A stretch of DNA of 24,348 nt from Pseudomonadota bacterium (GTDB lineage: Bacteria; Pseudomonadota; Alphaproteobacteria; Caulobacterales; Caulobacteraceae), in assembly GCA_023428785.1 (NCBI GenBank), contig JAEYWU010000035.1, positions 1-24,348 of the forward strand, written 5' to 3'. Positions 14,020 through 23,986 of the stretch are shown one piece after another. The stretch's first letter is position 1. Each line of letters begins with the position of its first letter. Position numbers and translations under genes: made by a program. The notes beneath the pieces were generated by a model that was given only the letters and a program-made list of their open reading frames with translations, searched no databases and had not been told where the DNA came from.

Positions 14020-14028
14020 GCTCAGTCC
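14013..14028. terminator. 16-bp perfect palindrome over two convergent stop codons
   Basis: GGACTGAG followed directly by its reverse complement CTCAGTCC. The TGA of arfB (14017-14019) and the TGA of the minus-strand MFS gene (14022-14024) both lie inside it. As RNA it folds to a 6-bp stem with a 4-base loop on either strand. It may reflect paired selection on two stops rather than a terminator, since no U-run follows. Confidence 0.4.
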
Positions 14029-15311
14029 AGCCGGTCGGCCTTGCGCAGACCCGGGAACAGCCGGGCCCAGATCCCCGTCGCCGCCAGCGCCCCGAAGCCG
14101 CCGAACACCGCCGCCCCGACCGGCCCGAGGAAGCGCACCGCCACCCCGGAATAGGCCTCGCCCAGCTCGTTCGAGGCGCCGATGAACAGCATCGACACCG
14201 AACTGACCCGGCCGCGCATGTGATCCGGCGTGGCCAGCTGGATCAGGGTCTGGCGGATGTTGACGCTGACCATGTCCGCCGCCCCGCCGACCAGCAGCAC
14301 CAGCCCCGACAGCCACGCCGCCTTCGACAGCCCGAAGGTCAGAGTGCAGATCCCGAACACCGCCACCGCCGCGAACATCCAGCGTCCGCCGTGACGGACG
14401 ATCGGGAAACGGCTCAGATAGACGGCCATGCCCAGCGCCCCGACCCCGAACGAGGCCCTGAGCAGACCGAACCCCTCCGGCCCGACATGCAGGATGTCCC
14501 GCGCGAAGATCGGCGTCAGCAGCGCCACCCCGGCCAGCAGCACCACGATCAGGTCCAGCGATATGGCCCCGAGCACGATCTTGGTCTTCCACACATAGGC
14601 CAGCCCCTCCTTGACCGACTCCAGCGGCGACAGGCCGCTCTCGACCGGCCTGGGCTTGCCGCTGGTCCGGATCAGCAGGAAGCAGCCGATGCCGAGGAAG
14701 AACAGCCCCATGGCGCAGGCGTAGGCCAGCGGCACATTGACCCCGACGATCACTCCGCCCAGCGCCGGTCCGGCGATGGCCCCGGTCTGGAAGGCGATTG
14801 ACTGGGCCGCGATGGCCGGCGGCAGGGCCTTCCGCCCCACCACCATCGGCAGGAAGCTCTGGCTTGCCGGGGCCAGGAAGGCGCGCGCCGCCCCGAACAG
14901 GGCCGCCACCGCCAGCAGTCCCCACAGCGGCGGATCGCCATGGATGGCCATGGCCAGGAAGCCCCCGGCGCAGGCCGCCTCGACCAGGATCGACAGCCAC
15001 ACCGTCCGCTTGCGATCCCGCCGGTCCGCCATGGCCCCCGCCGGCAGGGTGAAGGCCAGCAGCGGCAGGAACTGGCACAGGCCCACCAGCCCCAGATACA
15101 GGCTGGCCTGCTCGATCGGATGGTCCCGCCGGGCGATCTCATAGACCTGCCAAAGCAGGGCCGAGGACTGGATCTGGATGCCCAGCACCGCCACCACCCG
15201 CCCCAGCCACAGCAGGCGGAAGTCGCGGATCCCCCACGGACTGGCCGGCTCGCCGTCTCCCGGCGGCGCCGGCGGCGTGGGCGTCCCGCTGTCGACGCTC
15301 TCGACGGTCAC
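14022..15311 (-). CDS. MFS transporter, EntS-like (MFS_3/DHA3 type)
   Basis: A 429-residue major facilitator with about twelve hydrophobic helices after a Pro-rich N-terminus (1-25). The loop between helices 2 and 3 carries GAMADRRDRKR (92-102), the motif-A equivalent. The start WGIRDFRLLWLGRVVAVLGIQIQSSAL and the DHMRGRVSSV block resemble the EntS-like exporter branch. Substrate is unknown, and with no siderophore genes nearby enterobactin export should not be assumed. The start is GTG at 15311, overlapping the stop of the upstream cupin gene (GTGA), which supports this start and indicates coupled translation. Confidence 0.87.
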   Translation of the reverse strand: MTVESVDSGTPTPPAPPGDGEPASPWGIRDFRLLWLGRVVAVLGIQIQSSALLWQVYEIARRDHPIEQASLYLGLVGLCQFLPLLAFTLPAGAMADRRDRKRTVWLSILVEAACAGGFLAMAIHGDPPLWGLLAVAALFGAARAFLAPASQSFLPMVVGRKALPPAIAAQSIAFQTGAIAGPALGGVIVGVNVPLAYACAMGLFFLGIGCFLLIRTSGKPRPVESGLSPLESVKEGLAYVWKTKIVLGAISLDLIVVLLAGVALLTPIFARDILHVGPEGFGLLRASFGVGALGMAVYLSRFPIVRHGGRWMFAAVAVFGICTLTFGLSKAAWLSGLVLLVGGAADMVSVNIRQTLIQLATPDHMRGRVSSVSMLFIGASNELGEAYSGVAVRFLGPVGAAVFGGFGALAATGIWARLFPGLRKADRLD

Positions 15312-15778
15312 GTGCGCCGGACGGTCTTCGGATACGGGGTCCCGTCCCGATGAAAATAGCCGCCCGGCCTGAACACCATGTCGATATCCGGATAGTCGCC
15401 GCTGTCGCCGCCGGGCGTCCGCGTCCCGACCTCCAGCAGAACGGCCTCAACCCCCGAGCGGTTCTCGATCTTGTGGCCGTTGGGCACGCCGGCCCTGAAC
15501 CCGGCGCAGTCGCCGGCCCTCAGCACCGTCTCCCCCTCATCCTCGACCAGCACCACCTCGCCGGAGACCACCCAGACGAACTCGTCCTCGCCCGCGTGCC
15601 AGTGCCTCTGGCTCGACCAGGCCCCGTCGGGCAGGCGCAACAGGTTGACCCCGAACTGGTCCAGCCCGACCGCGTCGCCCAGCCGCCAGCGCCGTCGCGG
15701 CTTGCATGGCCCGGCGAATTCCTCGGGATAGCCCGTCCCGTGACCGGTCGGGGCGCTGTCGATGTCGATCTTCGGCAT
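15308..15778 (-). CDS. Cupin domain protein
   Basis: A 156-residue single-domain cupin. Cupin motif 1 is HWHAGEDEFVWVVSG with metal ligands His59, His61 and Glu66; motif 2 is GDCAGFRAGVPNGHKIEN with His102. It is therefore a likely metal-binding beta-barrel. The C-terminal YPDIDMVFRPGGYFHRDGTPY resembles a cupin subgroup sometimes annotated as sugar or auxin-binding-like, without a firm function. GAGAAGG lies about 10 bases before the ATG at 15778. It is the first gene of a two-gene unit with the MFS transporter, so a role in handling or sensing the exported compound is possible. That is inference only. Confidence 0.85.
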   Translation of the reverse strand: MPKIDIDSAPTGHGTGYPEEFAGPCKPRRRWRLGDAVGLDQFGVNLLRLPDGAWSSQRHWHAGEDEFVWVVSGEVVLVEDEGETVLRAGDCAGFRAGVPNGHKIENRSGVEAVLLEVGTRTPGGDSGDYPDIDMVFRPGGYFHRDGTPYPKTVRRT

Positions 15779-15826
15779 GGGAAGAAGCCTTCTCGCAATC
15801 GTCCGAACCCCCTAAAGCACAGGTCC

Positions 15827-17023
15827 ATGAGCGCCGCATCACATCCGGTTATCGATCCTGTCGAACTGACCCGCGACCTGATCCGCAGACCCTCCGTCAC
15901 CCCGGCCGACGAGGGGGCGATGGATTTGCTGGAGCGCCTCCTGACCGGCCTCGGCTTTCACTGCCGGCGCATGAAATTCGGCCCCGCCTCAAGCAGCGAA
16001 GCGGTAGGCGACCAAGCCTTCATCGAGAATCTCTACGCCCGGCGCGGGACCGCCTCGCCGAACCTCTGCTTCGCCGGCCACACCGACGTCGTGCCCACGG
16101 GCGCCGCCGAGGCCTGGACCGCCGCCCCCTTCGAGGCCGAGGTCCGCGACGGCGTCCTCTACGGCCGCGGCGCCGTCGACATGAAGGGCGGCATCGCCGC
16201 CTGGATCGCCGCCGTCTCCCAGGTCCTGTCGGAAGATGATATCGCCGGATCGCTCAGCTTCCTGATCACCGGCGACGAGGAAGGCCCCGCCCTGCACGGC
16301 ACCCGCCGCGTGGTCGAGACCCTGACCGCCGAAGGCGAGGTCATCGACGCCTGCGTCGTCGGCGAACCATCCTCCCAGCACGCGCTCGGCGACACCATCA
16401 AGATCGGCCGCCGCGGCTCGGTGAACAGCTGGATCACCGTCCACGGCCGCCAGGGCCACGTCGCCTACCCCGACCGCGCCGCCAATCCCGCGCCGGTGTT
16501 GGCCCGGCTGATGGCGCGGTTGGCCGACCATCGCCTCGACGACGGCTACGAGGCCTTCCAGCCGTCGAACCTCGAGATCACCACCATCGACATCGGCAAC
16601 CCGGCGATGAACGTCATCCCGGCGGAGGCCCGGGCCCGGCTCAACATCCGCTTCAACCCGAACCACACCGGCGACGGCCTGATCGCCTGGCTCAACGCCA
16701 TGGCCGGCGAGGCCCAGGCCGAGAGCGGCCTGCGTATTGAGCTGGAGCACCTGTGCTCGGGCGACGCCTTCCTGACCGAGACCGGCCCCTTCGTCACCGG
16801 CGTGCAGGACGCGGTCGAGGCCGCCCTGGGCCGTCGTCCGGAAGCCTCGACCACCGGCGGCACCTCCGACGCCCGCTTCATCCGCTCCATGGCCCCGGTG
16901 CTCGAGCTCGGCCTCGTCGGCCAGACCATGCACCAGATCGACGAGCGCGTGCCGGTAGCCGAGATCGAGGCGCTGACCGGGGTCTACCGCCGCGTCATCA
17001 CCACCTTCTTCGACCGCGCCTAG
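15827..17023 (+). CDS. dapE: Succinyl-diaminopimelate desuccinylase
   Basis: A 398-residue di-zinc M20-family hydrolase that converts N-succinyl-LL-diaminopimelate to LL-diaminopimelate and succinate, one step before DapF. Metal ligands are visible: His85 and Asp87 (FAGHTDVVP), the bridging Asp118 (GRGAVDMKGG), Glu151/Glu152 (TGDEEGPA) and a late His369 (QTMHQIDE). The blocks NVIPAEARARLNIRFN and GGTSDARFI are typical of DapE, not of other M20 enzymes. It is about 20 residues longer than E. coli DapE. The ATG at 15827 follows an AGG at 15821-15823. It is divergent from the cupin gene across 48 bp. Its stop shares a CTAG with the small gene on the other strand. Confidence 0.96.
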   Translation: MSAASHPVIDPVELTRDLIRRPSVTPADEGAMDLLERLLTGLGFHCRRMKFGPASSSEAVGDQAFIENLYARRGTASPNLCFAGHTDVVPTGAAEAWTAAPFEAEVRDGVLYGRGAVDMKGGIAAWIAAVSQVLSEDDIAGSLSFLITGDEEGPALHGTRRVVETLTAEGEVIDACVVGEPSSQHALGDTIKIGRRGSVNSWITVHGRQGHVAYPDRAANPAPVLARLMARLADHRLDDGYEAFQPSNLEITTIDIGNPAMNVIPAEARARLNIRFNPNHTGDGLIAWLNAMAGEAQAESGLRIELEHLCSGDAFLTETGPFVTGVQDAVEAALGRRPEASTTGGTSDARFIRSMAPVLELGLVGQTMHQIDERVPVAEIEALTGVYRRVITTFFDRA

Positions 17024-17157
17024 AACAGCAGGTCGAGACCCAGCATCGCGCCGCCGAACATGGCGGCGAAGGCGATGAGGAAACAGAATATCTCCCGCCC
17101 CGCGCCACCCCGTCGCTCGACGGTCATCGGGGGCAATTCAACAGGCAGCCTGGTCAT
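17020..17157 (-). CDS. Small single-helix membrane protein, unknown function
   Basis: A 45-residue peptide: a polar N-terminus (MTRLPVELPPMTVERRGGAGR) and one C-terminal hydrophobic helix (about 23-45, EIFCFLIAFAAMFGGAMLGLDLLF). A GGGAG about 7 bases before the ATG at 17157 supports this start. A longer form from ATG 17220 (66 residues) lacks a clear ribosome site. It lies downstream of the amidohydrolase gene on the same strand and probably shares its transcript. Its stop overlaps that of dapE by CTAG. No family is recognised. Confidence 0.6.
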   Translation of the reverse strand: MTRLPVELPPMTVERRGGAGREIFCFLIAFAAMFGGAMLGLDLLF

Positions 17158-17228
17158 GGCGCGCTCCCGCAAAACCGGACGAGAATGCGCGCCGATCCTT
17201 GCCGGAACATTGAGAGACATGGTTGCCG

Positions 17229-18539
17229 TCAGGGTCGCTCGAGGAACCTCAGCGCCGTCAGCACATGCGCCTTCACCCCGACCGGAAGGACCGCCTCATT
17301 GACGTCGAACGCCGGCGAATGGTTCGGCGGCGAGGTCGCCGGATCGACCCCGTCGGCGCTGGCTCCCAGGTGGTAGAAGACCCCCGGGACCTCCTGCGAC
17401 AGATAGCTGAAATCCTCCGCCACCGTCGTCGCCGGCGCGCCGGAGTTGACCTTGCCCGCGCCCGCCGCCTCTTCCAGGACCGGCGCCAGCCAGGCCGACA
17501 GGGCCTCGTCGTTGAACACCAGCGCCGCGTTCTGGCGCACGCCGAACTCGGCCGTGGCCCCGTAGTTCTCGGCCACATTGCCGATGGCGATCCCGGCCCG
17601 CCGCACCAGATCGTCCCGCTGGGCGATGTCGAACGTCCTCAGCGTCCCCGACAGCACCGCCCGGTCCGGAATGATGTTGTAGCGCACCCCCGCGTCCAGG
17701 GTGGCGATGGTGAACACCGTGGGCGTCGTCGTCGGATCGACGGTCCGGGCGGTCAGATTGTTGATCGTCTGGATCACGTCCGCCGAGGCGGCGATGACGT
17801 CGACCCCCTTCCATGGCCAGGCCCCGTGCGTCTGCCGCCCGTTCAGGGTGATGTCGATCCGGTCGGACGCCGCCATGAATCCGCGCGGCCGGTACCACAG
17901 GCTGCCCGGCGGGCCCGGCACCACGTGCAGGCCGAAGATCGCCTCGGGCCGCGGATCGGCCAGCGCCCCCTCGTCGATCATCAGGGCGGCGCCGCCCTTG
18001 GGCTCGCCCGGAGGCGCCCCCTCCTCGGCCGGCTGGAAGATGAACACCACCGTCCCGGCGATCCGGTCCTTCATCCCGGCCAGAACCTCGGCGGCGCCCA
18101 TCAGCATGGCGACGTGGGCGTCATGGCCGCAGGCGTGGGCGACCGGCACGGTCTGGCCCATGTAGGATCCGGTCGCCGTCGAGGCGAAGGGCAGGCCGGT
18201 CGCCTCCAGCACGGGCAGGGCGTCCATGTCGGCCCTCAGCGCCACCGTGCGGCCGGGGCGGGCGCCGCGCAGGATGCCCACCACCCCGGTCTTGCCGACG
18301 CCGGTGCGCACCTCCAGTCCCAGCGCCCGCAGATGGTCGGCGACGAGGCCCGCAGTGCGCGTCTCGGCGAAGCCCAGTTCGGGATGGGCGTGCAGGTCCC
18401 GACGCCACTCGAGGACTTTCGGATTGACGGAGTCGACCGCCGCCTCGACCCGCTGCAGCGGAACCTGGGCCTGGACGCCGGCTGGAAGGGCGACGGCGAG
18501 GGCGAAACCGGACACGGCGAGCAGGCGGCGGATGATCAT
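17229..18539 (-). CDS. Exported M20-family amidohydrolase (aminoacylase/IAA-amide hydrolase type)
   Basis: A 436-residue metal-dependent hydrolase that probably cleaves N-acyl amino acids or related amides in the periplasm. It has a signal peptide (MIIRRLLAVSGFALAVALPAGVQA). The domain begins WRRDLHAHPELGFAETRTA (45-63). Metal ligands of the M20D type follow: Cys137 and His139 (HACGHDAH), Glu172/Glu173 (QPAEEG), His205 (GLHVVPG) and a late His in NHSPAFDV. Most characterised relatives are cytoplasmic, so export is notable. The start at 18539 is supported by GGGGA upstream; the open frame beyond it runs antisense into the MFS gene. It is divergent from that MFS gene across 81 bp. Confidence 0.9.
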   Translation of the reverse strand: MIIRRLLAVSGFALAVALPAGVQAQVPLQRVEAAVDSVNPKVLEWRRDLHAHPELGFAETRTAGLVADHLRALGLEVRTGVGKTGVVGILRGARPGRTVALRADMDALPVLEATGLPFASTATGSYMGQTVPVAHACGHDAHVAMLMGAAEVLAGMKDRIAGTVVFIFQPAEEGAPPGEPKGGAALMIDEGALADPRPEAIFGLHVVPGPPGSLWYRPRGFMAASDRIDITLNGRQTHGAWPWKGVDVIAASADVIQTINNLTARTVDPTTTPTVFTIATLDAGVRYNIIPDRAVLSGTLRTFDIAQRDDLVRRAGIAIGNVAENYGATAEFGVRQNAALVFNDEALSAWLAPVLEEAAGAGKVNSGAPATTVAEDFSYLSQEVPGVFYHLGASADGVDPATSPPNHSPAFDVNEAVLPVGVKAHVLTALRFLERP

Positions 18540-18620
18540 GGCGGCGTCCCCATACGGAAGCGCAACCGTCGCGGACCACGGACGCTTTCGCAAGGCCCCG
18601 TCGCCGCCTAGGGTCCCGTC

Positions 18621-19922
18621 GTGAACCTCCGCTCGCCCGCCTTCGTCATCCTGTTCGCGGTCAGCCTGATCGCCGCCGCCGGCAATATGGCCCTGCAGTC
18701 GGTGCTGCCGGCCATCGGCCGCGAGTTCGGCCTGCGCGACACCCTGGTCTCGGCCGCCTTCGCCATCTCGGCCCTGATGTGGACCCTGACCTCGCCCTAC
18801 TGGGCGCGGCTGTCGGACCGGCTGGGGCGCAAGAAGGTGATCATGATCGGCCTGTCCGGCTTCGTCGCCTCGATCGGCGGCTTCGGCGTCGCCACCACCG
18901 CCGGCTTGCAGCTGTGGCTGGCGCCGCTGGTCGCCTTCGCCCTGATGACGGTGGCCCGCACCGTCTACGGCCTGTTCGGCTCGGCCTCGCCGATCGCGGC
19001 CCAGGCCTATGTCGCCGACCGCACCACCGCGGAGCAGCGCACCCAGTCGATGTCCCTGCTGGCCTCGGCCCAGGGCCTGGGCACGGTGATCGGCCCGGCC
19101 ATCGCCCCCTTCTTCATCCTGCCCTTCGTCGGTCTGGCCGGACCCATGTACGCCTTCGCCCTGTTCGGCGCCGTGGTGCTCTGGGTGGTGTGGCGGCGGC
19201 TGCCGAGCGGCGACGTGGTCCGCCAACCGGCCCCCGGGCGACATCAGGAGGACGCCGGCAAGGGCCTGTGGAAGGACCCGCGGGTGCGCGACTACCTGCT
19301 GTACGGCCTGCTGGTCACCGGCGCCCAGGCGGTGAACATCTCGGTGCTGGGCTTCCACATCATCGACGAGATGGCGGCCACGGGCTCGTCGGTGCTTGAG
19401 GCCCAGCCCTTCATCGGCCTCGCCATGCTGGCCGGGGCGGCGGCGACCCTGCTGGCCCAGTGGGGCCTGATCCCCCTGCTCAAGCTTCAGGCCGCCGACC
19501 TGATGCGCTGGGGCGCCGGGCTGGCCCTGGTCGGCAATATCATGACCATCGCCGCACCCGGCTATTACGGCGTGGTGATCGGCTACGCCGTGATATCGCT
19601 GGGCGTCGGTTTCGCCCGCCCGGGCTTCACCGCCGGCTCGTCCCTCTCGGTCGGGCCTCATGAACAGGGGGCGGTGGCGGGGCTGATGATGTCGCTGGCG
19701 GGCCTCAGCTTCCTCGGGCCGCCGGTCATCGGCGTGGCCCTGTACGAACTCTCCGAACCGGCGCCGTTCATCGCCAACATCGTCCTGCTGGTTCTCGCCA
19801 CCGCCCTGTGCTTCGCCAGCACCCGGCTGCGCCTTGGCCCGCCGGATCTGCCGGATCGGGACGAGACGCCCTCGCCCGAGACGCCGCCCGCCTCGCAGCC
19901 CGGCCCGGAGGGCGGCCGCTAG
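18621..19922 (+). CDS. MFS transporter (DHA1/tetracycline-resistance-like type)
   Basis: A 433-residue major facilitator with twelve predicted helices. Motif A is complete (WARLSDRLGRKKVI, 61-74). The sequence AQGLGTVIGPAIAP in helix 5 resembles the antiporter motif C. The first residues (NLRSPAFVILFAVSLIAAAGNMALQSVLPAIGREFG) fit the drug:H+ antiporter branch. A Pro/Glu-rich tail (about 408-433) is probably cytoplasmic and unstructured. The start is GTG at 18621; no ATG lies in a suitable place. Substrate is unknown. It is divergent from the amidohydrolase gene, so the pair might handle the same class of compound, which is not demonstrable here. Confidence 0.87.
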   Translation: MNLRSPAFVILFAVSLIAAAGNMALQSVLPAIGREFGLRDTLVSAAFAISALMWTLTSPYWARLSDRLGRKKVIMIGLSGFVASIGGFGVATTAGLQLWLAPLVAFALMTVARTVYGLFGSASPIAAQAYVADRTTAEQRTQSMSLLASAQGLGTVIGPAIAPFFILPFVGLAGPMYAFALFGAVVLWVVWRRLPSGDVVRQPAPGRHQEDAGKGLWKDPRVRDYLLYGLLVTGAQAVNISVLGFHIIDEMAATGSSVLEAQPFIGLAMLAGAAATLLAQWGLIPLLKLQAADLMRWGAGLALVGNIMTIAAPGYYGVVIGYAVISLGVGFARPGFTAGSSLSVGPHEQGAVAGLMMSLAGLSFLGPPVIGVALYELSEPAPFIANIVLLVLATALCFASTRLRLGPPDLPDRDETPSPETPPASQPGPEGGR

Positions 19923-19965
19923 AGGCGTCTTTTCAGAGCCCGAAAGCCGTGCCAGACGGTTCGCC

Positions 19966-20397
19966 ATGGAAATTGCCCGCATCGAGAAACGCATCGGCGT
20001 TCGCGCGCCGAGCGACCGAATCTGGGAGCTGATCTCGGACCTGCCCGGCTGGGATCGCTGGAATCCGGTGGAGACCTCGGTCGAGGGGACCATCGCCTAT
20101 GGCGGCTCCCTCGCCCTGACCGAGGCCATCGAGGGTCTGCCCGAACGGCGCGTCGCGGTGCGGGTCGGGGAATGGCAGCCCTACGCCCAACTGGTCTGGA
20201 TCGAGAAGCGGGGCCTCTGGTTCCGCTCGATGCGCTACTTCGAGATCGAGGAGCTTGAGCCCGGCAGCTGCATCGTCGCCAACGGCCACATCTTCTCGGG
20301 CCTGCGCGGCGAGTTGCATTTCGACCGCCACCGCAAGGCGCTGCATGGCGCGGTCGTCGCCATCGCCGAAGGTCTCAAGGCCGCCGCCGAGTCCTAG
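19966..20397 (+). CDS. SRPBCC-domain (polyketide cyclase/START-like) protein
   Basis: A 143-residue protein with the SRPBCC fold, a ligand-binding helix-grip domain. Typical opening: IEKRIGVRAPSDRIWELISDLPGWDRWNPVETSVEG (6-41). The second half (LWFRSMRYFEIEELEPGSCIVANGHIFSGL) and the long C-terminal helix match too. No catalytic residues can be assigned and the ligand is unknown. It starts 43 bases after the MFS stop on the same strand and may be co-transcribed. No clear Shine-Dalgarno is seen. Its TAG overlaps the tadC stop (CTAG). Confidence 0.82.
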   Translation: MEIARIEKRIGVRAPSDRIWELISDLPGWDRWNPVETSVEGTIAYGGSLALTEAIEGLPERRVAVRVGEWQPYAQLVWIEKRGLWFRSMRYFEIEELEPGSCIVANGHIFSGLRGELHFDRHRKALHGAVVAIAEGLKAAAES

Positions 20398-21383
20398 CCG
20401 CCCTTGGCCATGGTGTCCTGGATGCTGATGATCGCCGGCGTCAGGATGACGATGAACAGCACCGGCAGGAAGAACAGGATCATCGGCACGGTCAGCTTGG
20501 CCGGCAGGGCGGCGGCCTTCTTCTCGGCCGCCGACAGGCGCATGTCGCGGTTTTCCTTGGCCATGGTCCGCAGCGCGGAGCCCAGGGGCGTGCCGTAGGT
20601 CTCGGCCTGGGTCATGGCCGTCGCCACCGACTTGACGCCGGGATGGTTGGTCCGCTTGGCCAGACCGTCATAGGCCAGCCGCCGGTCCGGCAGGTAGCTC
20701 AGTTCGGCCGACAGCAGGGTCAGCTCCTCGGCCAGGTCGATGGACGAGCCGCCGATCTCCTGGCTGACCTTCTGGATCGCCGCCTCGATCGACATGCCGG
20801 CCTCGACGCAGATCAGCAGCAGGTCCAGCGCATCCGGAAAGGCCTGCATGATGGAGGTGCGGCGCTTGGCGATGCGGTTGGCCAGGAAGATGTTCGGTCC
20901 GTAGAATCCGATCACCGCCGCGAACATGCAGATCGTCAGCCGAACCATCACGGTCAGGCCGAAGTCGTCCAGGATGAAGACGTAGAAGACCGCGAGCGCC
21001 AGCATCACGAACGGCATGCTGAAGCGGAAGAAATAGAAGGTGGTCAGCGGCTTCGGCCCGCGATAGCCGGCCTGGGCCATCTTCTCGGCGACCTTGGGGT
21101 CCTCGAGCAGCTTGGTCAGGTTGAGGCGTTCGACGACCCGCTTCTTGAACCCCTCGTCGCTGTGCCGGAGGTGCTGGGGGCCGCTGGCGCCGGCCGCGAT
21201 CGCCTGACGCGAGCGGCGTTTCAGCTCCTCGCGGCGAACCGCCACCGCCTTCATCCGGTTTTCCAGCTTGGCCTCGCCGCTGAACGACCCGAGCAGGGTC
21301 ACCAGGGTGGCGAACACCAGCACGCCCACGCCGAGGCTGAGCAGGTTCTGCAGATTGGTGACGAAGCCGATCACGTCTCCCAT
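20394..21383 (-). CDS. tadC: Tad pilus inner-membrane platform protein TadC (CpaH)
   Basis: A 329-residue platform protein of the type IVc (Flp/Tad) pilus, related to GspF. It has an N-terminal helix (about 8-33), two central helices (117-140, 145-168), the T2SSF domain around FPDALDLLLICVEAGMSIEAAI (182-203), and a C-terminal helix (about 298-322). It works with TadB and the ATPase CpaF to add and remove pilin. An AGGGGA lies just before the ATG at 21383. The tadB stop is 9 bases upstream, so the genes form one operon. Confidence 0.94.
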   Translation of the reverse strand: MGDVIGFVTNLQNLLSLGVGVLVFATLVTLLGSFSGEAKLENRMKAVAVRREELKRRSRQAIAAGASGPQHLRHSDEGFKKRVVERLNLTKLLEDPKVAEKMAQAGYRGPKPLTTFYFFRFSMPFVMLALAVFYVFILDDFGLTVMVRLTICMFAAVIGFYGPNIFLANRIAKRRTSIMQAFPDALDLLLICVEAGMSIEAAIQKVSQEIGGSSIDLAEELTLLSAELSYLPDRRLAYDGLAKRTNHPGVKSVATAMTQAETYGTPLGSALRTMAKENRDMRLSAAEKKAAALPAKLTVPMILFFLPVLFIVILTPAIISIQDTMAKGG

Positions 21384-21392
21384 GCCGATCCC

Positions 21393-22370
21393 CTAGAACT
21401 TGAACGAGATCATGCGCTTCATGACGAAGACGCCCATGGACATCATCAGCACGGCGATCAGCAGCATGAACTGGCCGCGCGGCTCGGTGAACAGCTTGCC
21501 CATGTAGGCGGGCGTGGTGACGCTGACGAGGATCATCACCGCGGGCGGCAGCGAGCCGATGATGCCGGCCGAGGCTGTGGCCTCCGAGGACAGGGCCTTG
21601 ATCTTCTCGCCCATCATCTTGCGGGCGCGCAGCACGGTCGACAGGTTGCCCAGCGCCTCGGCCAGGTTGCCGCCGGTCTTCTGCTGAATGCCGATGACGA
21701 TGGTGAAGAATTTGAGCTCTGGCGTCGGCATCCGCTCGTACATCTTCTCCAGCGCCTGCTGCAGCGTCAGGCCCACGCCCAGGCCCTCGACCAGAAGGTT
21801 GAACTCGGGGCCGAGGGGCGCCGGGCTTTCGCGGGCGATGATCTTGAAACAGTCGTGGACCGGCAGGCCGGACTTGATGCCGCGCACGATGACGTCAACG
21901 GCGTCGGCGAAGTGGCTGGAAAATTTCTTCATCCGGCGCTTGCCGAGAAACCCCACGACCCAGCGCGGAAAGCCGAGCCCGACCACCATCGAGGCGCCGA
22001 TGGCGATCAGGAAATTGCCGCTGAGAACCAGCGCCAGCAGCAGGGCGATCACGGCCATGACCGCGCTGACGATCCAGAAGGTCTTGACGCTGGTGGCGAG
22101 CCCGGCCTGCTTCAGCTTGGCGGCGAGGCTGACGCGGGCCTTGCGTGAAGCGCGCTCCGATTCCTGGAGCTGCTTCATGATCTGCTTGCGGCGGGCCTCG
22201 GGCGTGTTGGCGGCGGCCGCCTTGCGGGCGGCGGCGGTGTTCTGTTTCGGCGCGCCGAAATGCTGCGCCCGCTTGATCGCCGCTTCCGAGGAGTCGCCGC
22301 CGCCGACGAAGGCCCAGCCAAGCCCGCCGATGGTGATGAAGGCCAGAACCGCTGCGAGGATGGGAAGCAC
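21393..22370 (-). CDS. tadB: Tad pilus inner-membrane platform protein TadB (CpaG)
   Basis: A 325-residue partner of TadC with the same GspF-type domain. It has an N-terminal helix (1-22), a charged, Ala-rich cytoplasmic stretch (about 28-95), two helices (97-118, 120-142), the domain core FADAVDVIVRGIKSGLPVHDCFKII (154-178) with EALGNLSTVLRARKMMGEKIKALSSE, and a C-terminal membrane segment. The start is GTG at 22370, 5 bases after the cpaF stop, with GGAG upstream inside the end of cpaF. It lies in the order expected for Tad clusters. Confidence 0.94.
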   Translation of the reverse strand: MLPILAAVLAFITIGGLGWAFVGGGDSSEAAIKRAQHFGAPKQNTAAARKAAAANTPEARRKQIMKQLQESERASRKARVSLAAKLKQAGLATSVKTFWIVSAVMAVIALLLALVLSGNFLIAIGASMVVGLGFPRWVVGFLGKRRMKKFSSHFADAVDVIVRGIKSGLPVHDCFKIIARESPAPLGPEFNLLVEGLGVGLTLQQALEKMYERMPTPELKFFTIVIGIQQKTGGNLAEALGNLSTVLRARKMMGEKIKALSSEATASAGIIGSLPPAVMILVSVTTPAYMGKLFTEPRGQFMLLIAVLMMSMGVFVMKRMISFKF

Positions 22371-22375
22371 GCCGG

Positions 22376-23983
<1,608 letters not shown>

Positions 23984-23986
23984 CCG

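Noticed and set aside
18540..20093. Upstream extension of the amidohydrolase frame to 20093
   Set aside because: It runs antisense through the MFS gene. The true start has a signal peptide and a ribosome site at 18539.
20643..22148. A 501-codon plus-strand open frame over tadC and tadB
   Set aside because: It is a His/Gln/Asp-rich mirror translation, antisense to well-defined Tad genes.
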